This document shows, in pieces, positions 1-8,245 of a stretch of 64,000 nt of DNA. The notes under the pieces are model-generated. The model did not search any database. It was not told the origin of the DNA and saw nothing but the letters and a program-made list of their open reading frames with translations. A program made the translations under genes and the position numbers. The stretch comes from Lactobacillus sp. ESL0684 (lineage in GTDB: Bacteria; Bacillota; Bacilli; Lactobacillales; Lactobacillaceae). The stretch's first letter is position 1; each line of letters starts with the position of its first letter. The stretch spans positions 1,593,001-1,657,000 of the forward strand of contig NZ_CP113941.1 in NCBI RefSeq assembly GCF_029392675.1, read 5' to 3'.

Positions 1-10
1 AAGAACTTAT

Positions 11-922
11 TTAAAATTCCTTAGCAGCTTTCTCCTTGATGGTGTCAGCTGAGTGTTGCAATTGTTGTTCTTCATCAGTAGTCAATGGCAATGTAACTTT
101 TTCAACAATTCCATCTCGACCAACAACTGCAGGATAAGACATATAAGTGTCATACTTTTCTAAGTAATTAGAAACTGGCAATTCAGTTCTTGAATCACTT
201 TCTACTACTTCAACCAAATGAACAGCAGCTGCTGCAATCCCAAAATTAGTGTATTGCTTACCAGCATAAACAGTATAACCACCCTGCTTGATCTCTTCAT
301 TAATATCAGACAATTGCCAATTCTTCGCTTGGGCGATTTCTGTCATTGACTGCTCTAATACCTTAACCGTTGACCAAGCCGTGAACTGTGAATTACCATG
401 TTCACCCAAAGTAAAGCCTTGAACAGAGCGTGGATCAACATTCATCCGCTTACCAACTGCTCGTTTCATTCTTGCGGTATCAAGCAAGGTTCCTGTACCA
501 AAAACATGATCTTTTGGTAGTCCCGTTACTTCTTGATATAGACTAGTAATTACGTCAACCGGATTAGAAATACAAATAATGATGCCGTCAAAGCCGCTTG
601 CTTTAATCTTAGCTGCCGCATCACTGACATGTTCCTTATTATATTTAAGTTCACCAAAGCGATCTTTAGCAGACAAAGACACATCACCAACTGCACTGAC
701 AATAATTTCCGCATCTTTAAGCGCTGAATAATCATTGACAGTTATATTAGCATGATGATGCAAATTAGCCATGGCGTCTTCAAAGTCCAACGCATCAGCG
801 TTAGCCTTGTCTTCTTTTTCATCAATTAAAACTAAATCATCAACTAAGCCAGCAACAATTAACTGATGAGCAACTGTCGCACCAACATGTCCATCACCAA
901 TAACGCCAATTTTATGAGTCAT
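11..922 (-). CDS. hicD: L-2-hydroxyisocaproate dehydrogenase (lactate/malate dehydrogenase family)
   Basis: This 303-residue cytosolic enzyme should reduce branched-chain 2-oxo acids (or pyruvate) to L-2-hydroxy acids with NADH, regenerating NAD+. The N-terminal Rossmann motif is G-D-G-H-V-G (about residues 9-14). The NPVDVIT stretch lies near residue 121, and the catalytic His is in LGEHGNSQF. The active-site loop ahead of D-R-F-G-E-L lacks the QKPGE segment of true L-lactate dehydrogenases and resembles the Weissella confusa HicDH enzyme, with which the sequence aligns well by eye. An AGGAGG-like ribosome site precedes the ATG. It stands alone, divergent from the next gene. A plain L-LDH is the alternative; substrate choice is inferred. 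Confidence 0.85.
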   Translation of the reverse strand: MTHKIGVIGDGHVGATVAHQLIVAGLVDDLVLIDEKEDKANADALDFEDAMANLHHHANITVNDYSALKDAEIIVSAVGDVSLSAKDRFGELKYNKEHVSDAAAKIKASGFDGIIICISNPVDVITSLYQEVTGLPKDHVFGTGTLLDTARMKRAVGKRMNVDPRSVQGFTLGEHGNSQFTAWSTVKVLEQSMTEIAQAKNWQLSDINEEIKQGGYTVYAGKQYTNFGIAAAAVHLVEVVESDSRTELPVSNYLEKYDTYMSYPAVVGRDGIVEKVTLPLTTDEEQQLQHSADTIKEKAAKEF

Positions 923-1056
923 GATTATTCTCCTCCTAAATTTAACAGTTAAATTTCAACTACAATAACAGTATAATTATTAATATAAGTTTCATTATAA
1001 ACTAAATTTTACTAAAAATAAATTTAATTTTAAAAAAATATTATAAAGAAGGAAAT

Positions 1057-2148
1057 ATGGAAACTCAGAGTGAAGCTGATGTTGGCGACTACTTAAAGGT
1101 ATTCGCTTGCACTGCTGTGATGTTACAATCAATTTTATCATTTATTTTAAACAGTAATTTAACTAAAAGTACTCAAATTACCATTGGCCTAATCTTTAAC
1201 CTAGTTAAATTCACTGCTCCTGCATTTATTTTTGGCATTCTTTATACGTCAATTAGAACTAGCCAAAAGCAATTACAATTTAATTACCACTCATACCTTA
1301 GCCAGCAATTGCATAACCTGTTTATCCCAACTATCTTGTGGACATGCTGGTATCTACTCGTAATGCCGCAATTGCAGCAACATGGCCAGTTTACTAACTG
1401 GCAAACTTGGCTGAAGCAATTTTTCAGTGGTAATGCTGCTCCACATTTATGGTACAGCTGTATGATGCTTCAATTTATAATTTTTTATCCATTATTCTTA
1501 AAACTGATAACTTGGGTCAACCACTCAAGCAAAAAATGCAGTTTAGTTATTAGTCTAGCAATTATTGGTCAGCTTTTATGGTTAGTAATCTATAGGCAAC
1601 TAGTTTTTCAAGGTAATACTGTAAGTTCGTGGTATTGGCTTGATCGGTTAGGAATCAGCTTCTTGATTTATGGAATTTTGGGTAGTTTAGCAGGCCATTT
1701 TAGGCAACAGTTCTCTCAGCTAATAAAACGGTTTAGTCCAGTCATAATCTTAGTTTGGATCATCGCATATTGGTGGATCAATCACCAATTACTTCAATAT
1801 GGCATGCCAATCAAACTTGAACACGCGACATATTATCAAGTATCAACGACCCTTTATGATCTCGCAACGATTTGCCTAATTGCATTACTGGCCTTCAATC
1901 AGATTAGCCACAGCCGTCCTTGGCTTAGACTAATCCATTTCTTAGCAACCTATGCCTATCGCGCATTTTTAGGACATATTTTTTGGTTAGAACTTTTATG
2001 GTTAAATTTAGAGAAAATATTTTCTAAGCTTAATCCATTACTTAATATTCTTATCTTAACAATCTTAACTTGGCTGCTATCTTTTGCATGTGCAATTATG
2101 CTCCATGTAATTTCTCAAAAAATAAAGATAGTTTTACAGTTAAATTAA
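1057..2148 (+). CDS. Acyltransferase-3-like integral membrane protein
   Basis: A 363-residue, strongly hydrophobic protein with about ten predicted membrane spans. The layout (short N-terminal cytosolic stretch, then helices separated by short loops) and the N-terminal D-Y-L-K-V-F-A-C segment resemble acyltransferase family 3 (OafA/WecH type). These transfer acyl groups to cell-surface sugars. The classical catalytic His near the N-terminus is not obvious (D-Y-L-K replaces the usual R-x-x-A/H pattern), so activity is uncertain. A GAAGGA ribosome site sits just before the ATG. It is followed 64 bases later by the aldo/keto reductase on the same strand, with no terminator visible between. Family assignment is by general resemblance only. 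Confidence 0.5.
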   Translation: METQSEADVGDYLKVFACTAVMLQSILSFILNSNLTKSTQITIGLIFNLVKFTAPAFIFGILYTSIRTSQKQLQFNYHSYLSQQLHNLFIPTILWTCWYLLVMPQLQQHGQFTNWQTWLKQFFSGNAAPHLWYSCMMLQFIIFYPLFLKLITWVNHSSKKCSLVISLAIIGQLLWLVIYRQLVFQGNTVSSWYWLDRLGISFLIYGILGSLAGHFRQQFSQLIKRFSPVIILVWIIAYWWINHQLLQYGMPIKLEHATYYQVSTTLYDLATICLIALLAFNQISHSRPWLRLIHFLATYAYRAFLGHIFWLELLWLNLEKIFSKLNPLLNILILTILTWLLSFACAIMLHVISQKIKIVLQLN

Positions 2149-2212
2149 CAAAAACAGCCACTATGCTTTATTAACGTAAAAGCCGTATACTAAATTCTAG
2201 GAGGTACTCTAA

Positions 2213-3154
2213 ATGAAACAAGTTAAAATTGGTAATTCAAATTTTAAAGGTTCAGCAATTGCCCTTGGCATTATGCGCATGAATAAATTAACAATTGCTG
2301 AAGCAGTTAAAGCCTTAGAAACAGCCCAAGAAGTTGGCATTAATTACATTGATTCAGCTGATATATATGGTCATGGTCAAGCCGAAACGGTATTTGGTGA
2401 AGCTTTTAAAAAGTCCTCATTAAAGCGAGACGATTTTTACATTCAATCAAAGACTGGAATTGTTGAAGATCCTAACTTAAATTACAAGACAACTAGATAT
2501 GACTTTTCTAAAAAGCATATCATAGCAGCAGTTGATGGCATATTAGAACGAATGCAAATTGACTATTTAGATAGTCTATTGTTGCATCGCCCAGATGCAC
2601 TGATGGATCCTGCAGAAATTAGCGCAGCTTTCGACGAACTACAATCAGCTGGCAAGGTTCGCCATTTTGGTGTATCTAACTTCAACCCAATGCAAACAGC
2701 TTTGCTTCAAAAAGGAATTAACCAAAAATTGTTGATTAACCAACTGCAATTCAGCGTAATGCATACTGGTGCGATTGATTTTGGTATTCATACTAATATG
2801 ACCGATGAGCGCAGCATTGACCATGATCGCGGCATTTTTGATTATGCCCGCTTGCACGATATGACTATTCAGGCGTGGTCACCATTTCAATATGGGCAAA
2901 TTGAAGGTAACTTTATTGGCAACCCAGATTTTCCTGAAGTTAACCAAGCCTTACAAAAGCTTGCTGATGAAAAGGGTGTATCAAAGAATGCGGTTGCTGC
3001 TGCTTGGATTTTGCGTTATCCAGCAAATCTGCAAGTCATTATTGGTACGATGAATCCAGACCACATTGTTGATAGTGCCAAAGGAGCAGACGTCACATTG
3101 TCTGCACAAGAATGGTATGATGTTTACTTAGCTGCGGGTAATGATTTACCTTAA
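2213..3154 (+). CDS. Aldo/keto reductase, YdhF-like
   Basis: A 313-residue NADPH-dependent oxidoreductase of the aldo/keto reductase superfamily. The catalytic tetrad is visible: Asp and Tyr in D-S-A-D-I-Y-G-H-G (about residues 47-55), Lys in Q-S-K-T-G-I, and His in L-L-L-H-R-P-D-A-L. The last motif, with R-Y-D-F-S-K, closely matches E. coli YdhF. The C-terminal cofactor region holds I-I-G-T-M-N-P-D. A strong TAGGAGGT site precedes the ATG. The physiological substrate is unknown; small carbonyl or aldehyde detoxification is typical of the family. A bidirectional hairpin follows. Confidence 0.88.
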   Translation: MKQVKIGNSNFKGSAIALGIMRMNKLTIAEAVKALETAQEVGINYIDSADIYGHGQAETVFGEAFKKSSLKRDDFYIQSKTGIVEDPNLNYKTTRYDFSKKHIIAAVDGILERMQIDYLDSLLLHRPDALMDPAEISAAFDELQSAGKVRHFGVSNFNPMQTALLQKGINQKLLINQLQFSVMHTGAIDFGIHTNMTDERSIDHDRGIFDYARLHDMTIQAWSPFQYGQIEGNFIGNPDFPEVNQALQKLADEKGVSKNAVAAAWILRYPANLQVIIGTMNPDHIVDSAKGADVTLSAQEWYDVYLAAGNDLP

Positions 3155-3172
3155 AAATACATTTAATAACTT

Positions 3173-3211
3173 AAATAAAGCAACTTGACTAATTTCAAGT
3201 TGCTTTATTTT
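3173..3211. terminator. Bidirectional terminator between the aldo/keto reductase and rpoN
   Basis: Inverted repeat AAATAAAGCAACTTGA / TTCAAGTTGCTTTATTT around a four-base loop, flanked by T-runs on the plus strand and A-runs that read as T-runs on the minus strand. It overlaps the last codons of rpoN. Confidence 0.85.
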
Positions 3212-4463
3212 TTACGCGCATAGCTATTAGGAATCCGCAATTTAGCACGATACTTAGCGATCACTCTTCTGCTTAAATGAATGCCTTGGTCAGCTAAAAG
3301 AGCAACTATCTGCTGATCAGTCAGCGGCCGAGCAGGATTTTCAGTTTGAATTAACGTTAATAATTCATGTTCAATTTTAGTCTGCGAAATGTTATCAGTC
3401 ACTTGGCGTGGAAACAAAATCTTTAGACTAAAGATTTTATTCTGACATTGGATATATTTATCTTTAATCGCGCGGCTAATTGTACTTGGAGCTAAATCCA
3501 GTGCTTGCGCTACTTCTTTTAAGCCAAGTGGCTTAAGCTCTTCTTTTTTTAGGCTGAGTAAAAAATCATGTTGATAGTGCCCAACATATTTTCCTAGCCG
3601 CATCATCGTCTGGTGACGTTGGTTAATTGCATTTTTTAATTCTAAATAACGCTCACGTTGCGTAGAAAAGTATTGCTGCTGATCCGTTTGTGCTTTTAAC
3701 TTAGTATAGCTTGCTTCATCAAAAATCAATTCGGGTATTTGCTGTTGAAAACTTTCCACAGTTATACGCTGATCTACAACTTTATAAATCAAATCGGGTA
3801 CTAAATACTGAGTACTATCAGCTGCAACATATTCACTTGCTGGCAAGGGATTAAGTGTTTGAATACTAGCTAAAGCTGCGGTTAATTCTTGTCTAGAATA
3901 ATTCAGCTGCGACCAACTTGCTGGATCAGCCAATAATTCTAGCTGTTGATCGATCAGGATTCGTAAAGCAACTTGATCGAAATTTGTTATTTGCCGTGCC
4001 TGAATTAATAAACATTCATTGAGATCTTGGGTACCAATTCCACAAGGATCTAAACTTTGCAGGCTTTCTTTAGCATGCCTTAACTCAACAAAAGAAAGCC
4101 CTGTTTGGTCAAGCAGCTCACTAGTTCCAGTTCGCAAATAACCATCTGCTGCCAAATTATAAATTAATTGCTTAACCGCCGCTTTGTTTTTACTTGTCCA
4201 GTTACTTAAACGGACCTGCATTAGCAAATGATCAGTTAAGCTCTCTGCCTGTGGATCGGCCACCCATTCTAACCCTTGACTTTCAGTCTGAGGTTCACGT
4301 AATGAAACAAACGGATCGCTAGCCGCCAAATCCTTTATTACATTAACCAAGTCATAAGTACTATATGAAAGAACCGCCAAGTTTTGCTTTAATTTTGGCG
4401 ATAAAAAAGCCGCGTCACTAACTGCTCTTTAGGTTTTAAAACCATTTTTTGCATCTGCGACAT
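3205..4463 (-). CDS. rpoN: RNA polymerase sigma-54 factor, with an apparent frameshift in N-terminal region I
   Basis: Sigma-54 directs RNA polymerase to -24/-12 promoters and needs an AAA+ activator. The main open frame (3205-4380, TTG first codon) covers the end of region I, the core-binding domain, the HTH and the RpoN box (S-R-R-V-I-A-K-Y-R near the C-terminus). The expected start of region I lies upstream in another frame: an ATG at 4463, behind an AGGAAG site, gives M-S-Q-M-Q-K-M-V-L-K-P-K-E-Q-L-V, then runs to a stop around 4389-4391. The sigma frame holds S-P-K-L-K-Q-N-L-A-V-L before 4380 but has no start codon. One extra base in the six-A run at 4403-4408 would join the two. Either the gene is broken or the read has an indel. 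Confidence 0.8.
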
Positions 4464-4592
4464 CGGCTTTTTCACTTCCTTACTTTTATTACTATTATAG
4501 CAAATTAGTAAGAAAATTTATCTTTTTAATTAAAAAGGAACAAGTTTTATTATGTATGAATTAATTTGGGAGTTTAAGTTTAATTAGTTAGT

Positions 4593-5651
4593 TTAACCAT
4601 TAAATTTCTTACTACCTAACTTCATGTGGAAATTAGGATCCTTTGGAGAGTTAGGATCAAAGCCCATTTCTGGTGAAACGATAGAAGCCATAACTTGTAA
4701 AATTAGTGGATAAATAAAAGTTTCAAAATCTTTTGGCACAGTTACATCATAGCCGAAATGATTACCATTGTATGCATCTGAAGTATCAACTAAATATAGA
4801 TTATTTGTCCAATCACCTAAAACTTCAATCATTTTGTTACATCTAGGCTCAGTACCATTGTCCAAGATTAACACGCTGGCTTTTTCATTCATTGCATTGT
4901 AAATTCCATGGATAAATTCATCAAAATCATACCCAGTAATTGGTAAGCGGCAAGTTTCTAAGACCTTTAACGAGCCTTCAAGTACATCTCCGTATAACAT
5001 AGCTGGGCCAACCACACGTAAATTATCAGTCTTAGCTAGTTTTTCCTTGTGTTCTTCAACCCAATCTAAGGCACGTTGATAAGCATGCGGGAACTGCTTC
5101 ATTGTATTATTGAGGTCTTCAAGATCTTGGTTAAAATCTGCTTGTTGCAAATTACCATTAGCTAAACCAAGATAATCAGCTAAAAGTAATAAATTCAATT
5201 TAGTTGCGTAATAGCCTTTGGTCTTGGCACCAGCTTTTTCTTCACCAATATTAACTGTCATTATTTCATCAGCAATGGAATCAATGTATGCATCTTTTTC
5301 ACCAGCCATGGTTCCAATAATACAACCAGCTGCCTTGGCGTTCTTCATCGCGTCGAAGGTACTAAAACTGCTACCACCTTGAGAGATCCCAATTACTAAA
5401 GTATGGGAATTATCACCGATAAAGAAGTCTGGTGTTAACATAAATGGATAAAATGCCAATACTTCAATTCCTGCACGCTTGCGCATTAGACTCTGCATCT
5501 GCAAACCTGAGTGATAACTAGTTCCAGAACCAGTAATGATCACTCTTTTAATATCCCTGTTAGCAACACTTGCAAACAGCTCTTTACTGCCTGACACAAT
5601 TTTTTGTAATTGTGCAGGTGTTTGTGAAATATATTGTTGAATCAAGTTCAT
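4593..5651 (-). CDS. SIS-domain sugar-phosphate isomerase/deglycase of the sigma-54 PTS operon
   Basis: A 352-residue double-SIS protein related to the GlmS isomerase domain and to FrlB/FraB/GfrF 6-phospho-Amadori deglycases. The first SIS domain holds I-T-G-S-G-T-S-Y-H (about residues 41-49). The catalytic pair expected in this fold, Glu then His 16 residues later, is present (E in V-L-E-T-C-R, H in E-F-I-H-G). It is the last gene of the PTS operon, so it probably processes the phosphorylated sugar conjugate delivered by the transporter. Operon make-up resembles the gfr (glucoselysine/fructoselysine) operon of Salmonella, but there two deglycases follow the PTS and here only one. The substrate is therefore inference. 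AAGGAG ribosome site. Confidence 0.75.
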   Translation of the reverse strand: MNLIQQYISQTPAQLQKIVSGSKELFASVANRDIKRVIITGSGTSYHSGLQMQSLMRKRAGIEVLAFYPFMLTPDFFIGDNSHTLVIGISQGGSSFSTFDAMKNAKAAGCIIGTMAGEKDAYIDSIADEIMTVNIGEEKAGAKTKGYYATKLNLLLLADYLGLANGNLQQADFNQDLEDLNNTMKQFPHAYQRALDWVEEHKEKLAKTDNLRVVGPAMLYGDVLEGSLKVLETCRLPITGYDFDEFIHGIYNAMNEKASVLILDNGTEPRCNKMIEVLGDWTNNLYLVDTSDAYNGNHFGYDVTVPKDFETFIYPLILQVMASIVSPEMGFDPNSPKDPNFHMKLGSKKFNG

Positions 5652-5666
5652 TTTTTAGTAACTCCT

Positions 5667-6482
5667 TTATAAAATCCCAATTACATGTAATAAAATACCT
5701 AAAACTAAAATACCAACAGTCAGCTTAGATGTACTTACCTTTTTTCTGATTAACCAAAATACCAATAATGTTATTAATAAAGGCAACATCTTAGGCATAA
5801 TTTGATTAAAAATCGATTGTACCTTTACTGTTGCACCACTCATCGCAAACTTCAATGGGGTTGTCACTGGTAACATAGTTGCCACCATGCCACCAACTAC
5901 CATCATGCCGATTATTCCAACAATCTGCATGATCTGATCCATAGCGCCATTTTTTTGCACTTCATCAAGAGACTCGATGCCCCATTTATAACCGTACTTT
6001 AATCCAAAGAATCTCAACAAAAAAGCAGGTGTATTGTAAAGAACAAAAAATAAAATCGGTCCTAAAATATTACCTTGTTTTGCAAAAGATACCCCAATAC
6101 CAGCCGCAATAACTCTGAAGGTACCAAAAAGAATTGAATCCCCAATCCCTGACATTGGTGCCATCAAAGCTGCCTTAACCGAGTTAATCGAATCTGGGTC
6201 TACAGCTTCTGGATTGTTAGCATGTTGCTCTTCCATTGCTGATGAAATTCCCATAATCATTGGCGTCATTGCTGGAGTACAGTTAAATAAAGATAAATGT
6301 CGCTTTAAAGCATACGCCTGATCATCTTTGTCAGAATACAGGCGTTTAATAACTGGCTCCATGGCATATGCATAGCCAATATTTTGCATCTTCTCATAAT
6401 TAAAACCACCTTGCAATGCAAAACTGCGCCAAAATACAGAACGTAAATCTTTTTTGGTTAATTTTTTCTTATTCAAAATCAA
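5667..6482 (-). CDS. Mannose-family PTS, membrane subunit IID
   Basis: A 271-residue EIID subunit of a mannose/fructose/sorbose-type phosphotransferase system. Signature segments include F-W-R-S-F-A-L-Q-G-G-F-N-Y-E-K near the start, H-L-S-L-F-N-C-T-P, and A-L-M-A-P-M-S-G-I-G-D-S-I. It ends with membrane helices. With IIC it forms the membrane channel. The start is a TTG at 6482 or, more likely from the GGGGGA ribosome site, the TTG at 6476; it overlaps the end of IIC. It lies 15 bases upstream of the SIS gene in the same transcript. Confidence 0.92.
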   Translation of the reverse strand: MILNKKKLTKKDLRSVFWRSFALQGGFNYEKMQNIGYAYAMEPVIKRLYSDKDDQAYALKRHLSLFNCTPAMTPMIMGISSAMEEQHANNPEAVDPDSINSVKAALMAPMSGIGDSILFGTFRVIAAGIGVSFAKQGNILGPILFFVLYNTPAFLLRFFGLKYGYKWGIESLDEVQKNGAMDQIMQIVGIIGMMVVGGMVATMLPVTTPLKFAMSGATVKVQSIFNQIMPKMLPLLITLLVFWLIRKKVSTSKLTVGILVLGILLHVIGIL

Positions 6483-7272
6483 TTTCCCCCTCAGTCAAAT
6501 TATCTTTAGAGTTATCTGATTTAGTTTCTGGCGAACTGTCATTGCCGCCCTTGTTTCCACCAAATAAGACAATAACTATCGCTATACAAATAGCTAATAA
6601 AGCTATACCCGTAATGTCTAATTTCAAATATGCACATAGGAAGAAACCTAAAAAGAAGAAAACAAACAGCTTCTTGGAAAATAACATATCGAGCAATAGC
6701 CCAAAACCTACTGCTGGTAAAAGATTTCCGGCGACCGTTAAGCCATCTAAAATAATCTTAGGAATCGCATTGATAATTAGATTAATCTTTGATGCTCCCA
6801 AAAGCATTGCTAAAAATGTTGGAATAAAAGCACTAAAGAAAAATAAGATAGTTGGTAATAACAGCATCAAGTTGATGCCTTTAAAGTTAGCCGTTTCTGC
6901 ATACCTATCTGCCTTATGCGAAAACCACAAATTAACAACTCTAACCAAAGTACCTAAATACGAAGCAAGTACTGCTACAGGAACTGCTATTGTTAACGCA
7001 ACACCGATTCCCTTATGAGAAATAATTGCTAAAGCAGTTCCGATTACTCCACCTGTAACATAATCTGGTGGAGTAGCAGCACCGATCCCTGCAATTCCCA
7101 TCCAGATAAGTTCCAATTGAGCACCAATGATAATTCCTTGTTTAACATCCCCAAGTGCCAGACCAACAAACACACTTAAAACAATTGGTCTACCAAATAA
7201 GGTAGCACCTAACACTCGTTCATCTAAAATACCGATACCGGCAATTAAGCCGACTAATAACGCCTGTATCAT
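6469..7272 (-). CDS. Mannose-family PTS, membrane subunit IIC
   Basis: A 267-residue EIIC subunit with about seven to eight membrane spans. Characteristic features are the glycine-rich A-L-G-D-V-K-Q-G-I-I-I-G-A segment (about residues 39-51) and the G-A-A-T-P-P-D motif. A charged C-terminal tail (S-S-P-E-T-K-S-D-N) follows the last helix. It carries the sugar-translocation path together with IID. The 3' end overlaps the IID start, so the two are probably translationally coupled. Confidence 0.92.
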   Translation of the reverse strand: MIQALLVGLIAGIGILDERVLGATLFGRPIVLSVFVGLALGDVKQGIIIGAQLELIWMGIAGIGAATPPDYVTGGVIGTALAIISHKGIGVALTIAVPVAVLASYLGTLVRVVNLWFSHKADRYAETANFKGINLMLLLPTILFFFSAFIPTFLAMLLGASKINLIINAIPKIILDGLTVAGNLLPAVGFGLLLDMLFSKKLFVFFFLGFFLCAYLKLDITGIALLAICIAIVIVLFGGNKGGNDSSPETKSDNSKDNLTEGEIDFE

Positions 7273-7276
7273 CTCA

Positions 7277-7759
7277 TCACTCTTTCAGTAAATCTGAAAG
7301 ACTTAATTTTTTATCTCTAGGCAGCATTCTAAAATCTAGCTCAACTCCCATTGATTCAATCTCTTTTAAGTCTTCAATATCCTGATCAGTTACAGCAACA
7401 TAATCATTTAATTTTTTCTTGCCTTCTTCAAATTTAACTCCGCCGACATTAAGGTTTTTAATGGCACCATTTGAGCCTTTAATTAACTTTAAGGCGTCAG
7501 CAATAGTTCTAACCAAAACTAAAACTTGAGCTTTTTTGGCGTCCGCGAATTTTTGAACAATCGGTCCTGATTCCTCAACACTGCGAATGTATAATTTAAC
7601 CCCGGTTGGTTTGGCCAAATCTAAAGCCATAGCTTTAACCTTATCCTGTTGAGCTTCATCATTTGCTACCAAAATTGTATTGGCCCCAGAATTTGAAGTC
7701 CAACCAATTGCCACTTGACCATGTAACAAGCGTTCATCAACTCTAATTAACTTGAGCAT
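7277..7759 (-). CDS. Mannose-family PTS, cytoplasmic subunit IIB
   Basis: A 160-residue EIIB subunit. The phosphorylated His lies in R-V-D-E-R-L-L-H-G-Q-V (His14). It takes phosphate from IIA and passes it to the incoming sugar. The ATG overlaps the IIA stop codon (TAATG), which implies translational coupling. Length and motif are normal for the family. Confidence 0.93.
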   Translation of the reverse strand: MLKLIRVDERLLHGQVAIGWTSNSGANTILVANDEAQQDKVKAMALDLAKPTGVKLYIRSVEESGPIVQKFADAKKAQVLVLVRTIADALKLIKGSNGAIKNLNVGGVKFEEGKKKLNDYVAVTDQDIEDLKEIESMGVELDFRMLPRDKKLSLSDLLKE

Positions 7760-8172
7760 TACTTTTCACTCTCCTCTATTATTCTGTTGCTAACATCAAC
7801 CACTCCTGATTGAGCAGCGGCAACTATTTGCCGCACCAATTCTGCAGTTGTAATATTATCAGAATCACTAGTTAACAAAGTTAGCAACATTGGTAAATTC
7901 AGACCAGTTAATAACGTAAACTTGTGTCCTTGCAATAATAATTCGGTACAGATATTATTGGCACTTCCACCAAACAAATCGGTCAAAACTAGCAAGTTAC
8001 TCTCATCAAACTGACCTATTATGGCTTCAAGCTCCGCTTTGGCCTGAACAGTTGATTTTTCCTTGGTCATACCAAAACAATGAACATTAGGTACCTTACC
8101 CACGATCAATTCAGCAGTTTTCTTAAATTCACTACTTAAGTTGCCATGAGTAGCCAGCACAATATCTTTCAC
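7759..8172 (-). CDS. Mannose-family PTS, cytoplasmic subunit IIA
   Basis: A 137-residue EIIA-Man domain protein. The phosphorylatable His9 is in L-A-T-H-G-N-L, and the fold signature V-L-T-D-L-F-G-G-S-A-N-N follows at about residues 61-72. It receives phosphate from HPr. The GTG start is preceded by a strong AAGGAGG site. It is the first gene of the operon, and the sigma-54 promoter at 8211-8231 lies about 40 bases upstream. As the second PTS at 26.6-28.8 kb has no IIA, this protein may also serve it (inference). Confidence 0.92.
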   Translation of the reverse strand: MKDIVLATHGNLSSEFKKTAELIVGKVPNVHCFGMTKEKSTVQAKAELEAIIGQFDESNLLVLTDLFGGSANNICTELLLQGHKFTLLTGLNLPMLLTLLTSDSDNITTAELVRQIVAAAQSGVVDVSNRIIEESEK

Positions 8173-8210
8173 ACAATGACCTCCTTTACAAAATCTATTT
8201 ACACTAGCTT

Positions 8211-8231
8211 ATTAGCAAATATCGTGCCAAC
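8211..8231 (-). promoter_or_regulatory. Sigma-54 (-24/-12) promoter of the PTS operon
   Basis: Read on the minus strand, TTGGCACG, four bases, TTGCTA is a near-perfect sigma-54 consensus. The invariant GG (8228-8227) and GC (8216-8215) are separated by exactly ten bases. Transcription should begin near 8203, giving a roughly 30-base leader before the IIA GTG codon. The adjacent gene encodes the matching activator. Confidence 0.92.
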
Positions 8232-8245
8232 TACTGTGAATTTTG

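Noticed and set aside
4378-4410. Programmed -1 ribosomal frameshift in rpoN
   Set aside because: No X-XXY-YYZ slippery heptamer in the right phase and no downstream stimulator was found; six T is also short for transcriptional slippage, so mutation or sequencing indel is more likely.
6416-7018. 200-residue plus-strand open frame opposite the IIC/IID genes
   Set aside because: It is Lys/Ile-rich with no family resemblance and lies fully antisense to two well-supported PTS genes.
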